From positions 682,001 to 746,000 of the forward strand of contig NZ_VCNA01000001.1 in NCBI RefSeq assembly GCF_006170445.1: a stretch of 64,000 nt of DNA. The letters run 5' to 3'. The notes beneath the pieces were generated by a model that was not told the origin of the DNA, ran no database searches, and saw nothing but the letters and a program-made list of their open reading frames with translations. The stretch comes from Brevibacillus dissolubilis. Lineage in GTDB: Bacteria; Bacillota; Bacilli; Brevibacillales; Brevibacillaceae. Made by a program: the position numbers and the translations under genes. Every line of letters begins with the position of its first letter. The stretch's first letter is position 1. This document shows positions 19,023 through 47,700 of this stretch, piece after piece.

Positions 19023-22000
19023 TTAGTCTAGAGTAAAAGTGGAATTCGGGTTGATTTTGAGGGCGAGGATGGTGCCGCCGACAGGTTCGGTGCTGGTCGT
19101 CGGTTCGGTAACAGCCGCTTCTTGGGTGATGGTTGTTACTTGCTCGACAGCTGCCGCCTGATTGCTTGACACTGCACTCCTGACCGCCTCCGGTACAGGT
19201 GTCACGACCGGCTGTACCTTGCTCACTGCCGTTCCATTCGGCATCTTCGGCTGCGGCCAGTAATACTTACGGTTAAACTCGACCGGAGGCAGGGGCTGAC
19301 GGCGCGGTTGGTAGCCTGCGAGCAGCTGCGGATCGACTCCGGCGATGATGACATGCGCGTTGGTACCACCAAAGCCAAACGAACTGATCCCCGCACGACG
19401 GACACCCGGTACACTCCACTCGCGCAGCTCGGTGTTGACATAGAACGGCGAGTTGTCGAATTTGAAGCGCGGATTCGGGCTGTCGCAGTTGAGTGTCGGC
19501 GGAATCATGCCGTTGTGGATGGACAGCACCACCTTGATGATACTGGCGATCCCGGCGGCACTGGCGAGATGGCCGATGTTGGTTTTGACACTGCCGACCG
19601 CGCAGAACTGGGTCTGATCAGTGGATTCACGGAATACCTTGGTCAGTGCCTTCAGCTCGATTGGGTCACCGATCATCGTGCCTGTGCCGTGCGCCTCGAT
19701 ATAGCTGACCGTCTCTGGATTGATTTTGCCACGGGTCAGTGCCTGCTTGATCACGTCGTACTGTGCTTCCGGATTCGGCGTGGTGATTCCCATCGTGTGG
19801 CCGTCGTTGTTGACCGCGGTGGCATCGATGACGGCATAAATCCGGTCTCCGTCAGCAAGTGCCTGATCCAGCGGTTTCAACAGTACCGCCCCACAGCCTT
19901 CACCCGGTACAAACCCATTCGCTTTCACATCAAACGTATGGCATTGTCCATCCGGCGACAGTGCCTTGCTTTCGCTCAGGACGATGTAGCTGGTCTCATC
20001 AAGCAGGATATCGACTCCCCCTGCCAGTGCGGTGTCGCAATCGCCCATCATCAGGGCTTGGCAGGCAAGATGCAGGCTGACCAAGGAGGACGAGCAGGCG
20101 GTGTCGACCACCATGTTCGGACCTTTGAAGTTGAAGAAATGGGCAACGTGGGCGGCGATGAAATTCTGTCCGATCCCGATGATGCTGTTGCGGGTGACCT
20201 GCTCCACTTTTGGTGCAAAGGAACCGGCACGGGAGCCGACGAAGACGCCTACTTTTTTGCCGGACAGCTCTTTTTTCTCGTAGCCTGCATCGCGCAGGGT
20301 CTGTGCGCTCACTTCGAGGAACTGGCGCATCAGCGGATCGATATAAGGAGCCTCGTCCGCGCTGAATTGGAAGTAAGCCGGGTCAAACAGCTCGATATCA
20401 TCAATAAACCCGCCCCACTTGCTGTAGCTCTTGCCTGTCTGATGCTCGGCGGAGAACAGCTCGTCGATATCCCAGCGAGATTTCGGGATTTCGACGATGC
20501 CGCTTTTGCCTGCGATGAGGTTCTGCCAGTAGGTATGCGGGTCGGTGGCCCCTCCTGGGAAGTTGCAGGCCATCCCGATGACGGCGATTTTGTTGGTGGC
20601 TGGGGTTGGAGCAAAAGATTGGGCTGGTGCAGAGGCCTGAGTTGGTTCCAGAGTCGCTGCTTGATAAGTTGATGCGACCGCCCCCCCTGTCATATGACCG
20701 CCAACATGTGCGGATCGTACAGTCTGACTCGTGTACGCGGTGGCAGCTGCTTCAGATGCATACCCGCTCGCGGTCACATGCTCATCAATCACATACTCAT
20801 TCAAATAATCCGCAAGCGACTGTAGTGTCGGATTCTCCAACAGCACAGATGGATCGAGCTTCTTATTCACCCACGCTTCTATCTTCTTGACCAGTTCCGC
20901 CAGCATGATCGATTCGACGCCGTAATCACCGAACGGTACGTCGGCTTCCAGCTGGGCAACTGGGATTTTCAATTCTGCCGAGAAAATCGATCGGAGTTCA
21001 ACCACGGTATCAACCGCCACTTTCGGCGATTCCCCATCTGACAGCGGCTCCTGAGCGAAATACGCGTGTCCGACTGGCTCGCTCGCATGTTCGAGCACAT
21101 TTTCGTTTAAATATTCAGTTAATGATTCCAGAGTCGGATTCTCCAGCAGTATGGATGGGTCCAGCTTTTGTTTCACCCATGCTTCGATCTTCTTGACCAG
21201 CTCTGCCAGCATAATCGATTCGACGCCGAAATCACCGAATGGCACATCGGCTGCGAGTTGTTCCATCGGGATTTTCAGCTCGGTAGAGAAAATCGTACGA
21301 AGCTGGTACAGCGTGTCGACGGCGCCAGTGGTGCGATTGGTTGGGTGGGCGGTGGAGGAACCCTCTCTGGACATTGCTTGTGCGGTATGAGACTGCACGG
21401 ACGATGTGCCTTGTCCTTTCGCATACGGCGTCGCTTGTCCCCCTGCCCCCGCACTCACCTGTGCCTGACGCTGATACAGCAGTACAGCCGGATTGAACTG
21501 ATCCGCTACAGCTACACTTGGCGCGACCACTGCATGACTTTTCAGCTGGATGGCGCGTTCGAGCATCGTCAGACCGTCTTTGGTCGTGTGTGCGGTCAGA
21601 CCGAGCTGCAGGTAGATTGGGCTTTTGACTTCGCCCATGCCGATTTCGCCCCAGCTTGGCCAGTTGACAGCGGTGTAGCGGGTGTTGCCCAGACGTGCCT
21701 GATAAGCGGCAAAATAATCCATGTACGCATTGGCGAGCGCATAATCGCTGAGTGCCGATGCCATAGACGGATAGACCGCTGAGATAGAAGAAAAGAGTAC
21801 AAAAAATTCTAAATCATCTTGCTTCAGCAATTCATGCAACGTATGCAGTGCCGGAATCTTCGGCTCACAGATCGCGGTGATATCGGCTGGCTGCTTTTTG
21901 ATGAAGGCGGGGTTCTCGTAGGAGACTAAGCCTGCGCAGTGGATGACACCTGCGATTGGGCCCATGCTGTTGCGCACGTCGTCGAAGAAACGGCTGAGTG

Positions 22001-25000
22001 TCTCCCGGTTGGTCAGAGAGCCTGCGTAGACTTTTACCTGGACGCCTTGCTGTTCGAGCGCTTGCAGCAGACGGATTCGGTTGACTGCTTCCTGATTTTG
22101 TGCCGGATGCTGTAAGAAGTTCGCCCACTGTTCACGTGGTGGGATGTCTTGACGGCCCATGAGCACGAGCTTGCGGACGCCTTTGGCCGCGAGATGCTTC
22201 GCCGTCTCCGAACCGATACCGCGCGTGCCACCTGTGATGATGACGACTTGCTCTGGAGTGATACTGCGGAATGGGTCGCGACTGTACGCATTCGGCTCTG
22301 CCTGAATCGGTCTCATGTATGGCAGATAGCGGACACCTTGACGGTAGCAGACCTCTGTCTCCTGCTCCTGCTGGCTCCATTCGATCGTCAGCAGATCACG
22401 GAGCGTGTTGGTATCCTGCCAGCCTGCGTCGGTGTCGATGGTGAGCGCCTTGATTTTGCGGTATTCGGCGCCAAGCATCCGGATCAGTCCGGCAAAATTG
22501 GCTCCGGCCAGTGTCGGGCGCACGGTGTCTGAAGTCTGGGGTACGGTGTAGAACGGCTGATTCACAGCGTCAAACGGGATCAACCCGCTTGTCAGGTGGA
22601 GGATGGTGAACGGCTCGTACTTGGACTCTTGGATGACACCTTGGAGCAGCGTGAGTTTGCCGAGGTTGTCCGCTGGCTTGTCCACCGGCTCACGGTGCAG
22701 GTCGGTCAGATCGATCAGTCCGGTGATGAATGCGGCGGCTTGCATGATCTCTGCAGCCACTTGTGTCCCATGATCCGGCTGGGCAAAATCCATATGGTAG
22801 CCATTCGCTCCACGCTTGCCACGGGTCGGACTGTTCTCCACGAGGATCGTCATGACATTTTCATGGTTGGCAAAAAGCGCTTCGGCAATCGCCTTGGTCT
22901 CATCGTTGGCGAGGATGATCACCGCGCCCTTGATGGAGGATGCTTGGGTGGTGCGGGCAGGTGCGGCTGGCTTCCATGCTTTTTCCAGCAGGTACATCTC
23001 GGTGCGGTTAGAAGGGGTAGGGGCAGCTTTGCGGCTTGTGCCTTTTGCTTTTTTCGGTGCGTCAGGCAGCCAGTAGCGTTCACGGGCAAACGGATAAGTC
23101 GGCAGCGGCATCCGCTTCACTTGTGTTTGGCGGCTTAACTCTGTCCAGTCGATCTCCACTCCAGCGACCCACAGCTGTGCGAGCTTATTCAGTTTTCGTT
23201 CGTTGATGATCGCCTGCAGGAACTCCTTGCCTTCCTTGCCGTCGGTGAGCAGTCCGGTTACAGCTTTGTTGGACTTGACGTTGCCTCGGTAGAGCTGGGC
23301 GATGGAGGTTTTTCCTTGGATGAATTCGGTTAGTTTTTGTTTCAGTTCGGCTACGCTTGCGGTGATGAGGGCTAAACGCTCGTCCATCGGTTCGCGGCCG
23401 ATCTGCAGGGTGAACGCCAGATTTGACAAAACCAGCTCTGTTTCACCCGTTTCTATATATGTTACATGTTTTGTATATATTTTGGTAACTTTTTCTTGAT
23501 AATATTTCGTAAAAAATGATGCTAAAGACTCAAGGCTTCGGTACTCCATCAAAACAGATGGCTCAATCTCCACCTCATACTGTGCATTAATGCTTGTCGC
23601 AAAACGGCTCCACTCCACTGGCTTCAAGTCAAAACTGGACAGATCATCGTGAATCGTGATGTCTGATTCGTCGATTGTCAGCAGGCGGGCTGCAATGCGG
23701 CGCAGGTCTTGCGCGATCTCGGTGGTTAGGCCGTTTTCGTCGACAGACAGCACTTTGGCCGGGCCGGATGCTTTGTCCAGATAGGCGACGAGGTTTTGGG
23801 CGTAGGCTTTGAGACGCTCTTGGTTTTTGGCGGATAAGAGGATGATCTCTGATTCGTTGTACCCAGGACGCTTGGATTGGCTGAGTTGGTTCGCAGAGTG
23901 AACTGAGCTAGCTGACTGAGCTGGGTGAGATTGACCAATTTCCTCAGATGGTACCGGGATATACTCCTCCACGATCACATGAGCATTGGTCCCCCCTGCA
24001 CCAAATGAGCTGATCCCAGCGCGGCGTGGATATGTGACTTGCTCGCCGTTGTCGCTGATCACCGGCTGCTTCCACTCAGCGAGATGGCGCTGGAGGTAAA
24101 ATGGCGTCTCGGAAAAATCAATGTTGGGGTTAACCGTCTCGGCGTGCAGGCTTGGCACCAGTGTTTTGTGCTTCATCTGGAGCAGAACCTTGGTGATTCC
24201 GGCGATTCCGGCGGCTGATTCGAGATGTCCGATATTGGATTTGGCAGAGCCGATCGAGCAGAACTGCAAGTCGCTGGTGTATTCGCCAAACGCTTTGGTC
24301 AAACCCGTCACTTCAATCGGGTCGCCGAGCGCGGTTCCTGTGCCGTGTGCCTCGATATAGCTGACCGTTCGCGGATCAATGCCTGCTTTTCGCAGGGTGT
24401 CGGAGATGAGGCTAGCTTGGGCATTCGGGTTGGGTACGGTGAAGCCGTTGGTCGCGCCGTCGTGGTTAAGCGAGGTGCCTTTGATCACACCGTGGATATG
24501 GTCGCCGTCCGCAATCGCTTGGGACAGTGGCTTGAGGATGAATACGCCGATCCCCTCACCCGGTACAAAACCGTCGCCGTCGTTCCCGAAGCTGTGGCAT
24601 TTGCCTGTTGGCGACAGCATTTTCATCTGGCACATGCCGAGGTATTTATACGGGTGCAGGTAGAGATTGACGCCTCCCGCGATAGCGACACTGCACTCAC
24701 CGCGCTTGAGGCTTTCGCACGCAAGATGGATCGCGCTCAGCCCGGATGAGCAGGCGGTATCTACTGGATAGCTCGGGCCTTGGAAGTTGAAAAAGTACGA
24801 CACACGGTTGGCGATGCTCCACGGTGATGAGTGCGGGAGTGCTGCGTTGCCGTTGCCGCTCTCAAACTGCTCCAGCCCAAGCAGTGCATAGGTGTAGGAG
24901 GTGACAGCCGAGAACACGCCGACACCTGGGCTTTTGTGCTTTTTCACCCAGTCATTGAGATGCTTGCGGGTGTATCCGGCATCTTCGAGAGCGGTCCAGG

Positions 25001-27659
25001 CCATCTCCAGGAACAGGCGCTCCTGCGGGTCCATCAGCTCTGCTTCGCGTGGGGAAATATTGAAAAACAATGGGTCAAACTTGTCCACATCGTCGAGGAA
25101 GCCTCCCCACTTGGCGTACATCTGGCCGTTTTTGGAGGCTTCATCCGGATCGGGATTGAAGTAGTCGTCGGCGTCCCAGCGGTCTTTGGGGATTTCAGTG
25201 ACGCTATCTTTGCCGTTTTTGAGGTTGTCCCAGAACTCGTCGAGCGTGTTGGCCTGCGGGTATTTGCCGCTGATGCCGATGATGGCGATGTCTTCGTTGC
25301 GGTAGGTGATGGCTGGTGTGGTAGATGGTGCTTGGATGGTGCCGGGTGAGGATGTTGATGCAGCTGATGCGGTTTGTTGTGTTGATTGGATTTGCTGAGT
25401 TGATTGCGCTGATTGCGCCGTTGGTACTGTTTGTGAACGGCCTTGTTTTTTGGTCTTGCGGCGGTCGCGAATGGATGGAAGCTCCCATGAGTCGTCTGCG
25501 GGCTTCCGTTCGGTATTGGTTGAAGACTCTGTTTTTTCTACCGTTTCTGTATTCGCCTGAAGTGCGGTGTTGGAGTCTGACAGCTTCGCCTTTGGCTCAG
25601 ATTTTGCTTGTGCCGTGCCTTTTGTGTTGGCGTTGGCGTTCACTTCCTCCTCCGCCTTTTCACTCAGTCCAAACAGCTCCACCAATTTTCCCTGATGCAT
25701 CTTCACCAAGTACTCCGTCAGCTCACCGATGGTCTGGTACTCAAACAGGAGCGTTTTCGGCAGCTTCGCCACTTTCTTTTCCATGCGGGCGTTGAATTGG
25801 TTGATGGTGATCGAGTCGACACCGTATTCCTCGAAGCGGATGTCGTTTTCCAGCTCGGAGGTGGATTGCTTGAGCAGCTCGGCGAAGATTTCTTTGAGGA
25901 ATTGCTCGGTTTTTTCGGATAAAAGCTGGGTGTCCACAGCCGTGGTCGCAGATGATGCTTGAGCTTGTGCCTCGGCTGAAGATGATATCGCAGTGGCAGG
26001 TAAGGATTCACTAATTTGAGATACGGATTGGCTGGTTTGAGTCTCGGACGCGCTGGTTTTCTGTGAATCCCCGCTCTCTAGACTATTCGCTTCTTTTACC
26101 TGCGCGGCCAAAAACGATCTGATCTTCTCCACTTCGCCATACAGAACGATCATCTGCGCGAGATCGGACGCAATAGCGGTCTCCCATGCTTGCAAGCCTG
26201 CCTCAGACGGCATCGGGTGCAGACCCATCTGCGCGGTAAATGCCAAGCCGTCTTCGCCTGCTTGCATACCGCCTTCCTTCCACAACGACCAGTTGATCGA
26301 GACGGTTTTTCCGTGCTGTGACCTGCTGGCACGCATGGCGGCGTAATGGTCAAGGAACGTGTTGGCGTAAGCGTAGTCGCTCTGTCCCACGTTGCCTGAG
26401 ACAGATGCTCCGCTGGCAAAATAGACGACAAAATCGAGCGGCTCATCTGCTGTAGCTTGGTCAAGCCAGATGGTTCCGTAGACTTTCGGTGCGAGGACGT
26501 CGGCGATCTCCTCTGTTGTTTTGCGCGGGATGAGACGGTCGCGGACGACGCCTGCTGCGTGCAGGATGCCGTGGATGGAGCCGAAACGGGCTTTGGCTTG
26601 AGAGATCAGCTGCTGCACGTCTTCCTGCTTGGAGATGTCGGCTTGGATGTAGAGCACCTCTGCTCCTTGGTGTTCCAGCTTTTTGAGTTCGTCCTGTTTT
26701 TCCGCGCTGAGAGCGGAGCGGCCCGTCAGTATGAGCTTGACGTTGCCTTTGCTTGAGAGATGGCGGGCAAAAATCAGTCCAAGTCCGCCAGCACCGCCTG
26801 TGATCAGGTAGACGCCATCGGTTTTCAGTGGGAGTGAAATGGACTCGACTGAGTCAGCTTGGCTCTCCACCTCTTGGAGCGTCTTGATTAAGCGTTGTCC
26901 GTCGCTGTCATACCGGACTTCGACGGCATCGTCTTGTGTGGTCAATTCATGTCGGATGAACTCTGACATGCGGTTCACGGCAAAAGCCTGATCCCGCCCG
27001 GCAAGGTTGATCTCGACTGTTTTATATGTAAAAGAAGGATTTTCCTGACGAATGGTTTTGGCAAAACCGCTCACAGCTGAGCACAGCGGGAGTTGGTTGG
27101 TTTCACCTGTAGTAAACAGATAGAGCAGTTGGATTGGCGTTTTTGTCTTTTGCTCCCATAAGGCTTGGCTGAGGAAAAAGAGGGAGTACAGCCCACGCTC
27201 CAGGTGTTGGTTGATGTCAGCCTTGTTTGTGGCATAAGTCGTAGGTGACCAGTTATGAATGATCTGATGCAAAATAAAGGATTGATGGGATAATTCCGTA
27301 AGCAATCGGCGGTAGTGCTCAGGCTCGGCTGGATTGATCAGGTATGTGCCGTCTGGGCGGCTTTCAAACGTTTCACCCGCGCGAACAGCAACCAACCGGG
27401 AGGAATCTCCCAGTTGGCGGCTGAGTGAGCGTGTCAGCTCGTCGCTGTCGGTGAAAACGAGGATGTTGCCGGATAAGGCACGGGGGGCAGACATGGTATC
27501 TGCCCGGCCCGCTTGCCAGATCATGCGGTAAAAGATGGACTGAGTCTCGTGCTTCTCGGCTTGAAGTTCCTTGATTAAGCGAAACCCCTCTTCAGATGTA
27601 AGCTCGCGTCGTTTGATCAGCTCGATAATGTCTTTTTCGCTTAAACGCTTCTTGTCCAT
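19023..27659 (-). CDS. Gene 6: trans-AT PKS, KR-ACP-KS-pseudoACP-KR-ACP-ACP-KS
   Basis: 2878 aa. By residue: docking helix 1-38; KR 40-545 (LITGGAGGLG, SDYAYAN; the usual FSS reads FAS, with the catalytic Ser kept); ACP 575-660 (YGVDSITI); KS 788-1235 (DTACSSG, EAHGTGT, NIGHLES); pseudo-ACP 1305-1395 (SFDLKPVEW, Pro for Ser); a second KR of a different type 1556-2063 (IITGGTRGIG, FSSISAVYP, SDYALAN); two near-identical ACPs 2105-2180 and 2208-2283 (GVESIMLAEL); KS 2353-2763 (DTACSSS); then about 115 residues of linker ending NPNSTFTLD. The first KR-ACP completes the KS-DH module at the end of gene 5. The second KR lacks the Asp of the B-type LDD position (AGLVSYEN), so an A-type alcohol is possible. 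The final KS is completed by the DH at the start of gene 7. The ribosome site GGAGGAG is strong, and gene 5 ends 12 bases upstream. Confidence 0.95.
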   Translation of the reverse strand: MDKKRLSEKDIIELIKRRELTSEEGFRLIKELQAEKHETQSIFYRMIWQAGRADTMSAPRALSGNILVFTDSDELTRSLSRQLGDSSRLVAVRAGETFESRPDGTYLINPAEPEHYRRLLTELSHQSFILHQIIHNWSPTTYATNKADINQHLERGLYSLFFLSQALWEQKTKTPIQLLYLFTTGETNQLPLCSAVSGFAKTIRQENPSFTYKTVEINLAGRDQAFAVNRMSEFIRHELTTQDDAVEVRYDSDGQRLIKTLQEVESQADSVESISLPLKTDGVYLITGGAGGLGLIFARHLSSKGNVKLILTGRSALSAEKQDELKKLEHQGAEVLYIQADISKQEDVQQLISQAKARFGSIHGILHAAGVVRDRLIPRKTTEEIADVLAPKVYGTIWLDQATADEPLDFVVYFASGASVSGNVGQSDYAYANTFLDHYAAMRASRSQHGKTVSINWSLWKEGGMQAGEDGLAFTAQMGLHPMPSEAGLQAWETAIASDLAQMIVLYGEVEKIRSFLAAQVKEANSLESGDSQKTSASETQTSQSVSQISESLPATAISSSAEAQAQASSATTAVDTQLLSEKTEQFLKEIFAELLKQSTSELENDIRFEEYGVDSITINQFNARMEKKVAKLPKTLLFEYQTIGELTEYLVKMHQGKLVELFGLSEKAEEEVNANANTKGTAQAKSEPKAKLSDSNTALQANTETVEKTESSTNTERKPADDSWELPSIRDRRKTKKQGRSQTVPTAQSAQSTQQIQSTQQTASAASTSSPGTIQAPSTTPAITYRNEDIAIIGISGKYPQANTLDEFWDNLKNGKDSVTEIPKDRWDADDYFNPDPDEASKNGQMYAKWGGFLDDVDKFDPLFFNISPREAELMDPQERLFLEMAWTALEDAGYTRKHLNDWVKKHKSPGVGVFSAVTSYTYALLGLEQFESGNGNAALPHSSPWSIANRVSYFFNFQGPSYPVDTACSSGLSAIHLACESLKRGECSVAIAGGVNLYLHPYKYLGMCQMKMLSPTGKCHSFGNDGDGFVPGEGIGVFILKPLSQAIADGDHIHGVIKGTSLNHDGATNGFTVPNPNAQASLISDTLRKAGIDPRTVSYIEAHGTGTALGDPIEVTGLTKAFGEYTSDLQFCSIGSAKSNIGHLESAAGIAGITKVLLQMKHKTLVPSLHAETVNPNIDFSETPFYLQRHLAEWKQPVISDNGEQVTYPRRAGISSFGAGGTNAHVIVEEYIPVPSEEIGQSHPAQSASSVHSANQLSQSKRPGYNESEIILLSAKNQERLKAYAQNLVAYLDKASGPAKVLSVDENGLTTEIAQDLRRIAARLLTIDESDITIHDDLSSFDLKPVEWSRFATSINAQYEVEIEPSVLMEYRSLESLASFFTKYYQEKVTKIYTKHVTYIETGETELVLSNLAFTLQIGREPMDERLALITASVAELKQKLTEFIQGKTSIAQLYRGNVKSNKAVTGLLTDGKEGKEFLQAIINERKLNKLAQLWVAGVEIDWTELSRQTQVKRMPLPTYPFARERYWLPDAPKKAKGTSRKAAPTPSNRTEMYLLEKAWKPAAPARTTQASSIKGAVIILANDETKAIAEALFANHENVMTILVENSPTRGKRGANGYHMDFAQPDHGTQVAAEIMQAAAFITGLIDLTDLHREPVDKPADNLGKLTLLQGVIQESKYEPFTILHLTSGLIPFDAVNQPFYTVPQTSDTVRPTLAGANFAGLIRMLGAEYRKIKALTIDTDAGWQDTNTLRDLLTIEWSQQEQETEVCYRQGVRYLPYMRPIQAEPNAYSRDPFRSITPEQVVIITGGTRGIGSETAKHLAAKGVRKLVLMGRQDIPPREQWANFLQHPAQNQEAVNRIRLLQALEQQGVQVKVYAGSLTNRETLSRFFDDVRNSMGPIAGVIHCAGLVSYENPAFIKKQPADITAICEPKIPALHTLHELLKQDDLEFFVLFSSISAVYPSMASALSDYALANAYMDYFAAYQARLGNTRYTAVNWPSWGEIGMGEVKSPIYLQLGLTAHTTKDGLTMLERAIQLKSHAVVAPSVAVADQFNPAVLLYQRQAQVSAGAGGQATPYAKGQGTSSVQSHTAQAMSREGSSTAHPTNRTTGAVDTLYQLRTIFSTELKIPMEQLAADVPFGDFGVESIMLAELVKKIEAWVKQKLDPSILLENPTLESLTEYLNENVLEHASEPVGHAYFAQEPLSDGESPKVAVDTVVELRSIFSAELKIPVAQLEADVPFGDYGVESIMLAELVKKIEAWVNKKLDPSVLLENPTLQSLADYLNEYVIDEHVTASGYASEAAATAYTSQTVRSAHVGGHMTGGAVASTYQAATLEPTQASAPAQSFAPTPATNKIAVIGMACNFPGGATDPHTYWQNLIAGKSGIVEIPKSRWDIDELFSAEHQTGKSYSKWGGFIDDIELFDPAYFQFSADEAPYIDPLMRQFLEVSAQTLRDAGYEKKELSGKKVGVFVGSRAGSFAPKVEQVTRNSIIGIGQNFIAAHVAHFFNFKGPNMVVDTACSSSLVSLHLACQALMMGDCDTALAGGVDILLDETSYIVLSESKALSPDGQCHTFDVKANGFVPGEGCGAVLLKPLDQALADGDRIYAVIDATAVNNDGHTMGITTPNPEAQYDVIKQALTRGKINPETVSYIEAHGTGTMIGDPIELKALTKVFRESTDQTQFCAVGSVKTNIGHLASAAGIASIIKVVLSIHNGMIPPTLNCDSPNPRFKFDNSPFYVNTELREWSVPGVRRAGISSFGFGGTNAHVIIAGVDPQLLAGYQPRRQPLPPVEFNRKYYWPQPKMPNGTAVSKVQPVVTPVPEAVRSAVSSNQAAAVEQVTTITQEAAVTEPTTSTEPVGGTILALKINPNSTFTLD
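23480..23725 (-). other. Pseudo-ACP insert in gene 6 (Ser to Pro)
   Basis: ACP-like segment in the post-KS linker. The helix II motif reads SFDLKPVEWSRF, with Pro at the pantetheine-attachment Ser. It is followed by an unusually AT-rich coding patch (about 23440-23530). Confidence 0.65.
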
Positions 27660-27671
27660 AACTCTCCTCCG

Positions 27672-44788
<17,117 letters not shown>

Positions 44789-44792
<4 letters not shown>

Positions 44793-47700
44793 AAGGTCGC
44801 GCCCTCCATTAATTGCTCAACTTCATGGATATCCAGTTCGCCGTTTTTCAACCGTTGGAACAGATCGATCAGGCCGTTGCGGTTATTGAGGGACTCTTTT
44901 ACTTCTTTCACGGAAAAATCGCGCATGGTCACCAGTACGTGGCCGGATTCGTCGACCAGCTGGACGTGGAAGCTCATCATGCCGCTATTCGTGCTGTGCG
45001 GTTCTCTGGCAAACGTCGCATAGGCGTAGCAGGTCTGCGGCAGCTCGCCGTTCCACGTCAGTGCACCGAGCGCCATCGGGATGTAGAGCGCGCCTGCAGT
45101 TGGGCCGATCAGCCCAGCGACAGTCTGCAGAGCACCGTCCATCAGGCTTGGGTGCAGCAGGAAACGGTCAAAATCGGTACGGACACTTGCCGGAAGCTGG
45201 ATCAGAGACAGGGCTTCTGTATCATTGGCTCTCAGCTCCTCAATCGGCTGGAAGGCTGGGCCATAGCCGAAGCCGACGACGGTGAGGTCTTGGTAGCACT
45301 CGTGCTTCGACTTGACCGTCGTGCAACGCTCGCGGATGTCGTCGAGATCGATCCAGCTTGGCAGATTGGATTCGATCTGCTCGAAGCTGACCTTGCCCTG
45401 CCCGTGTACGGTGATGTTGTCCTGTTCATCAAGGGTGAACACCTCGAAGTCTGCGGCATCCCCGTCCGGATAGAGATGGAGATGGACTTCTGCCCCAGGT
45501 TGTCCGGGCGCCGTACCTACACTATCGTCTGTCAGCATGATCGGTTTCGACCACATCACATTGCGGATGTGACCGACACTCTGCTCGGCTGCAAGCTCGG
45601 TGGCGATGCGGGCCATCTCGAGATAGGCGACACCAGGCAGTACCTTCTGCCCGTTGACAACATGATCGCGGAGGAAAAATTCATTCCCGGTGAACGTACT
45701 GCTGAAGCGCTGGGTCGTAAAGGTCGACGTATTGCGCCCGACCAGCGGGTGAAGCTTGGCTTCGCCCTGACCACCCACTCCGGCAAGTGCTCCTGCGTCG
45801 AGGTCGATCCAGTAGCTTTCGCGAGCGAACGGGTAGGTCGGAAGCGAGGTGCGGTACGGGAGGACACCCTCGTTCGGGCCGGTATAGAGGCGCTCCCAGC
45901 GGATGGTCATGCCAGACACCCAGAGCTGGGCTAGCTTGGTTAATTTGCGCTCGTGGATGATCACGCTGATGAACTCTTCGCCTTCCGCGCCGCTGAACAG
46001 ATGCTCCCACTTTTCCGCGTCTTGCTTGCTGTTGCCTGTGTAGATCGCTTGGCCCTTGGTCTTGCCTTGAGCGAACAGGCCGAGCTTCTCGCTCAGCTCC
46101 TGCGGAGTGGATGCGACGATGGCGAGGCGTTCTTCCATCTCTTCACGGCCGACCTGTAGGGTGTAGGCGATGTTGGTCAACGAGTGGCTTGTACGTGTAT
46201 CCGACTGATCGAGGAACGCGCGGAAGTTCTGTGCTTGCTCCATCAGGCGGGCACGGTCTTTGGCGGAGAAAATGAACAGGTGCGGGACGTTGTTGGCTTG
46301 CGGAGCATTCGTGTTGCCTTGTGGAGCTTCCGATGAGTCACTTACGGCCCCATGCCCTGCTCCTGTGTACTCTTCCACTATGATATGGGCGTTCGAACCA
46401 CCAAACCCAAACGAGCTGATCCCCGCGCGGCGCGGAATCTCGTTGCCCGCCACGTCTGTCAGCCGATCCCATGTTTTTTGTTCATCTACGATGTAGAATG
46501 GTGAGTTTTTCAGATCGATATATGGATTCATCTTGTCAAAATGAAGCGTGCGCGGCAGGACACCGTGTTGCATCGACAGGATGATCTTCATCAAGCCCGC
46601 GATCCCAGAGGCTGGCTCCAAGTGACCGATGTTGGTCTTGACGGAGCCGAGGCCGCAGTATCCATGACGGTTGGCAGCTTGCGGGTCTTGGCGGCTCAGT
46701 TCGTTAAAGGCTTTTTTCAGCCCGTCGATCTCGACCGGATCGCCCAGCTCTGTGCCTGTGCCGTGGGCTTCGATGTACGAAACCGTGCTGGGGCTAAGTC
46801 CCGCGTCCTCATAGGCTTTGACCAAAAGTGCCGCCTGCGCGTCGGAATTCGGCGCGGTGAGCGAGTTGGCTTTGCCGCCGTGATTGACGGCTGTACCCTG
46901 GATGACGGCGTAGATGTGGTCTCGGTCGGCAATCGCTTGGGACAGCGGCTTGATCAGCAGGACGCCGACCCCTTCGCCGCGGACATATCCGTTGGCACGG
47001 GAGTCGAAGGTCTTGCATTTGCCGTCTGGGGAAAGCACGCCAAGCTCGCCGACGGTCTGATAGGTATGCGGGGAGAGCAGGAGGCTGACCCCGCCCGCGA
47101 TAGCCAGCTCACATTCGCCGTTTTGTATCGCTTTGACGGCACGGTGGATGGCGACGGAGCTAGACGAGCAGGCCGTGTCTACGACTTCACTTGGGCCGCG
47201 CAGGTTGAGCAGGTACGAGACGCGGTTGGAGATCAGCGCGATTTCATTGCCTGTGGCAATCTGCTGGTGGCGTAGGTGGCTGAGCCGTTCGCGGTAGTCG
47301 GAGAACTGCACGCCTGTGAAGACCCCAACCGATTGACCCGAGAATTGGCTTGCCTTGTAGCCTGCATTCTCGATAGTTTTCCAGACATTTTCCAGATAAA
47401 GACGCTGCTGCGGGTCCATCAGCTCCGCTTCTTTTGGCGAGATATTGAAAAAGAGCGGGTCGAACTTGTCCACATCGGTGATAAAACCGCCATAGCGAAG
47501 TGCCGAATGGTCGCCGTACTGGGTGTGATCCCAGCGATCGGACGGGATTTCGCTGATCAGGTCTTTTTCTGCCTGCAGGTTGTGCCAGAAGTGGTTCAGA
47601 TCCGCAGAGCCTGGGAAAACGCCGCTGATCCCGATGATTGCGACCGGCTCTTTGGTCTGGCGGCGGACGGTGCTGGATGTGCCTTCGCCAGATTGGGAAG

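Noticed and set aside
19308-20672. Plus-strand open frame (454 codons) opposite the last KS of gene 6
   Set aside because: Similar antisense frames recur opposite most KS domains in the window with matching sequence, as expected from mirrored KS codons, not from separate genes.
44813-45934. Plus-strand open frame (373 codons) opposite the last DH of gene 4
   Set aside because: Antisense shadow of conserved DH and linker sequence; no start context and no known domain.
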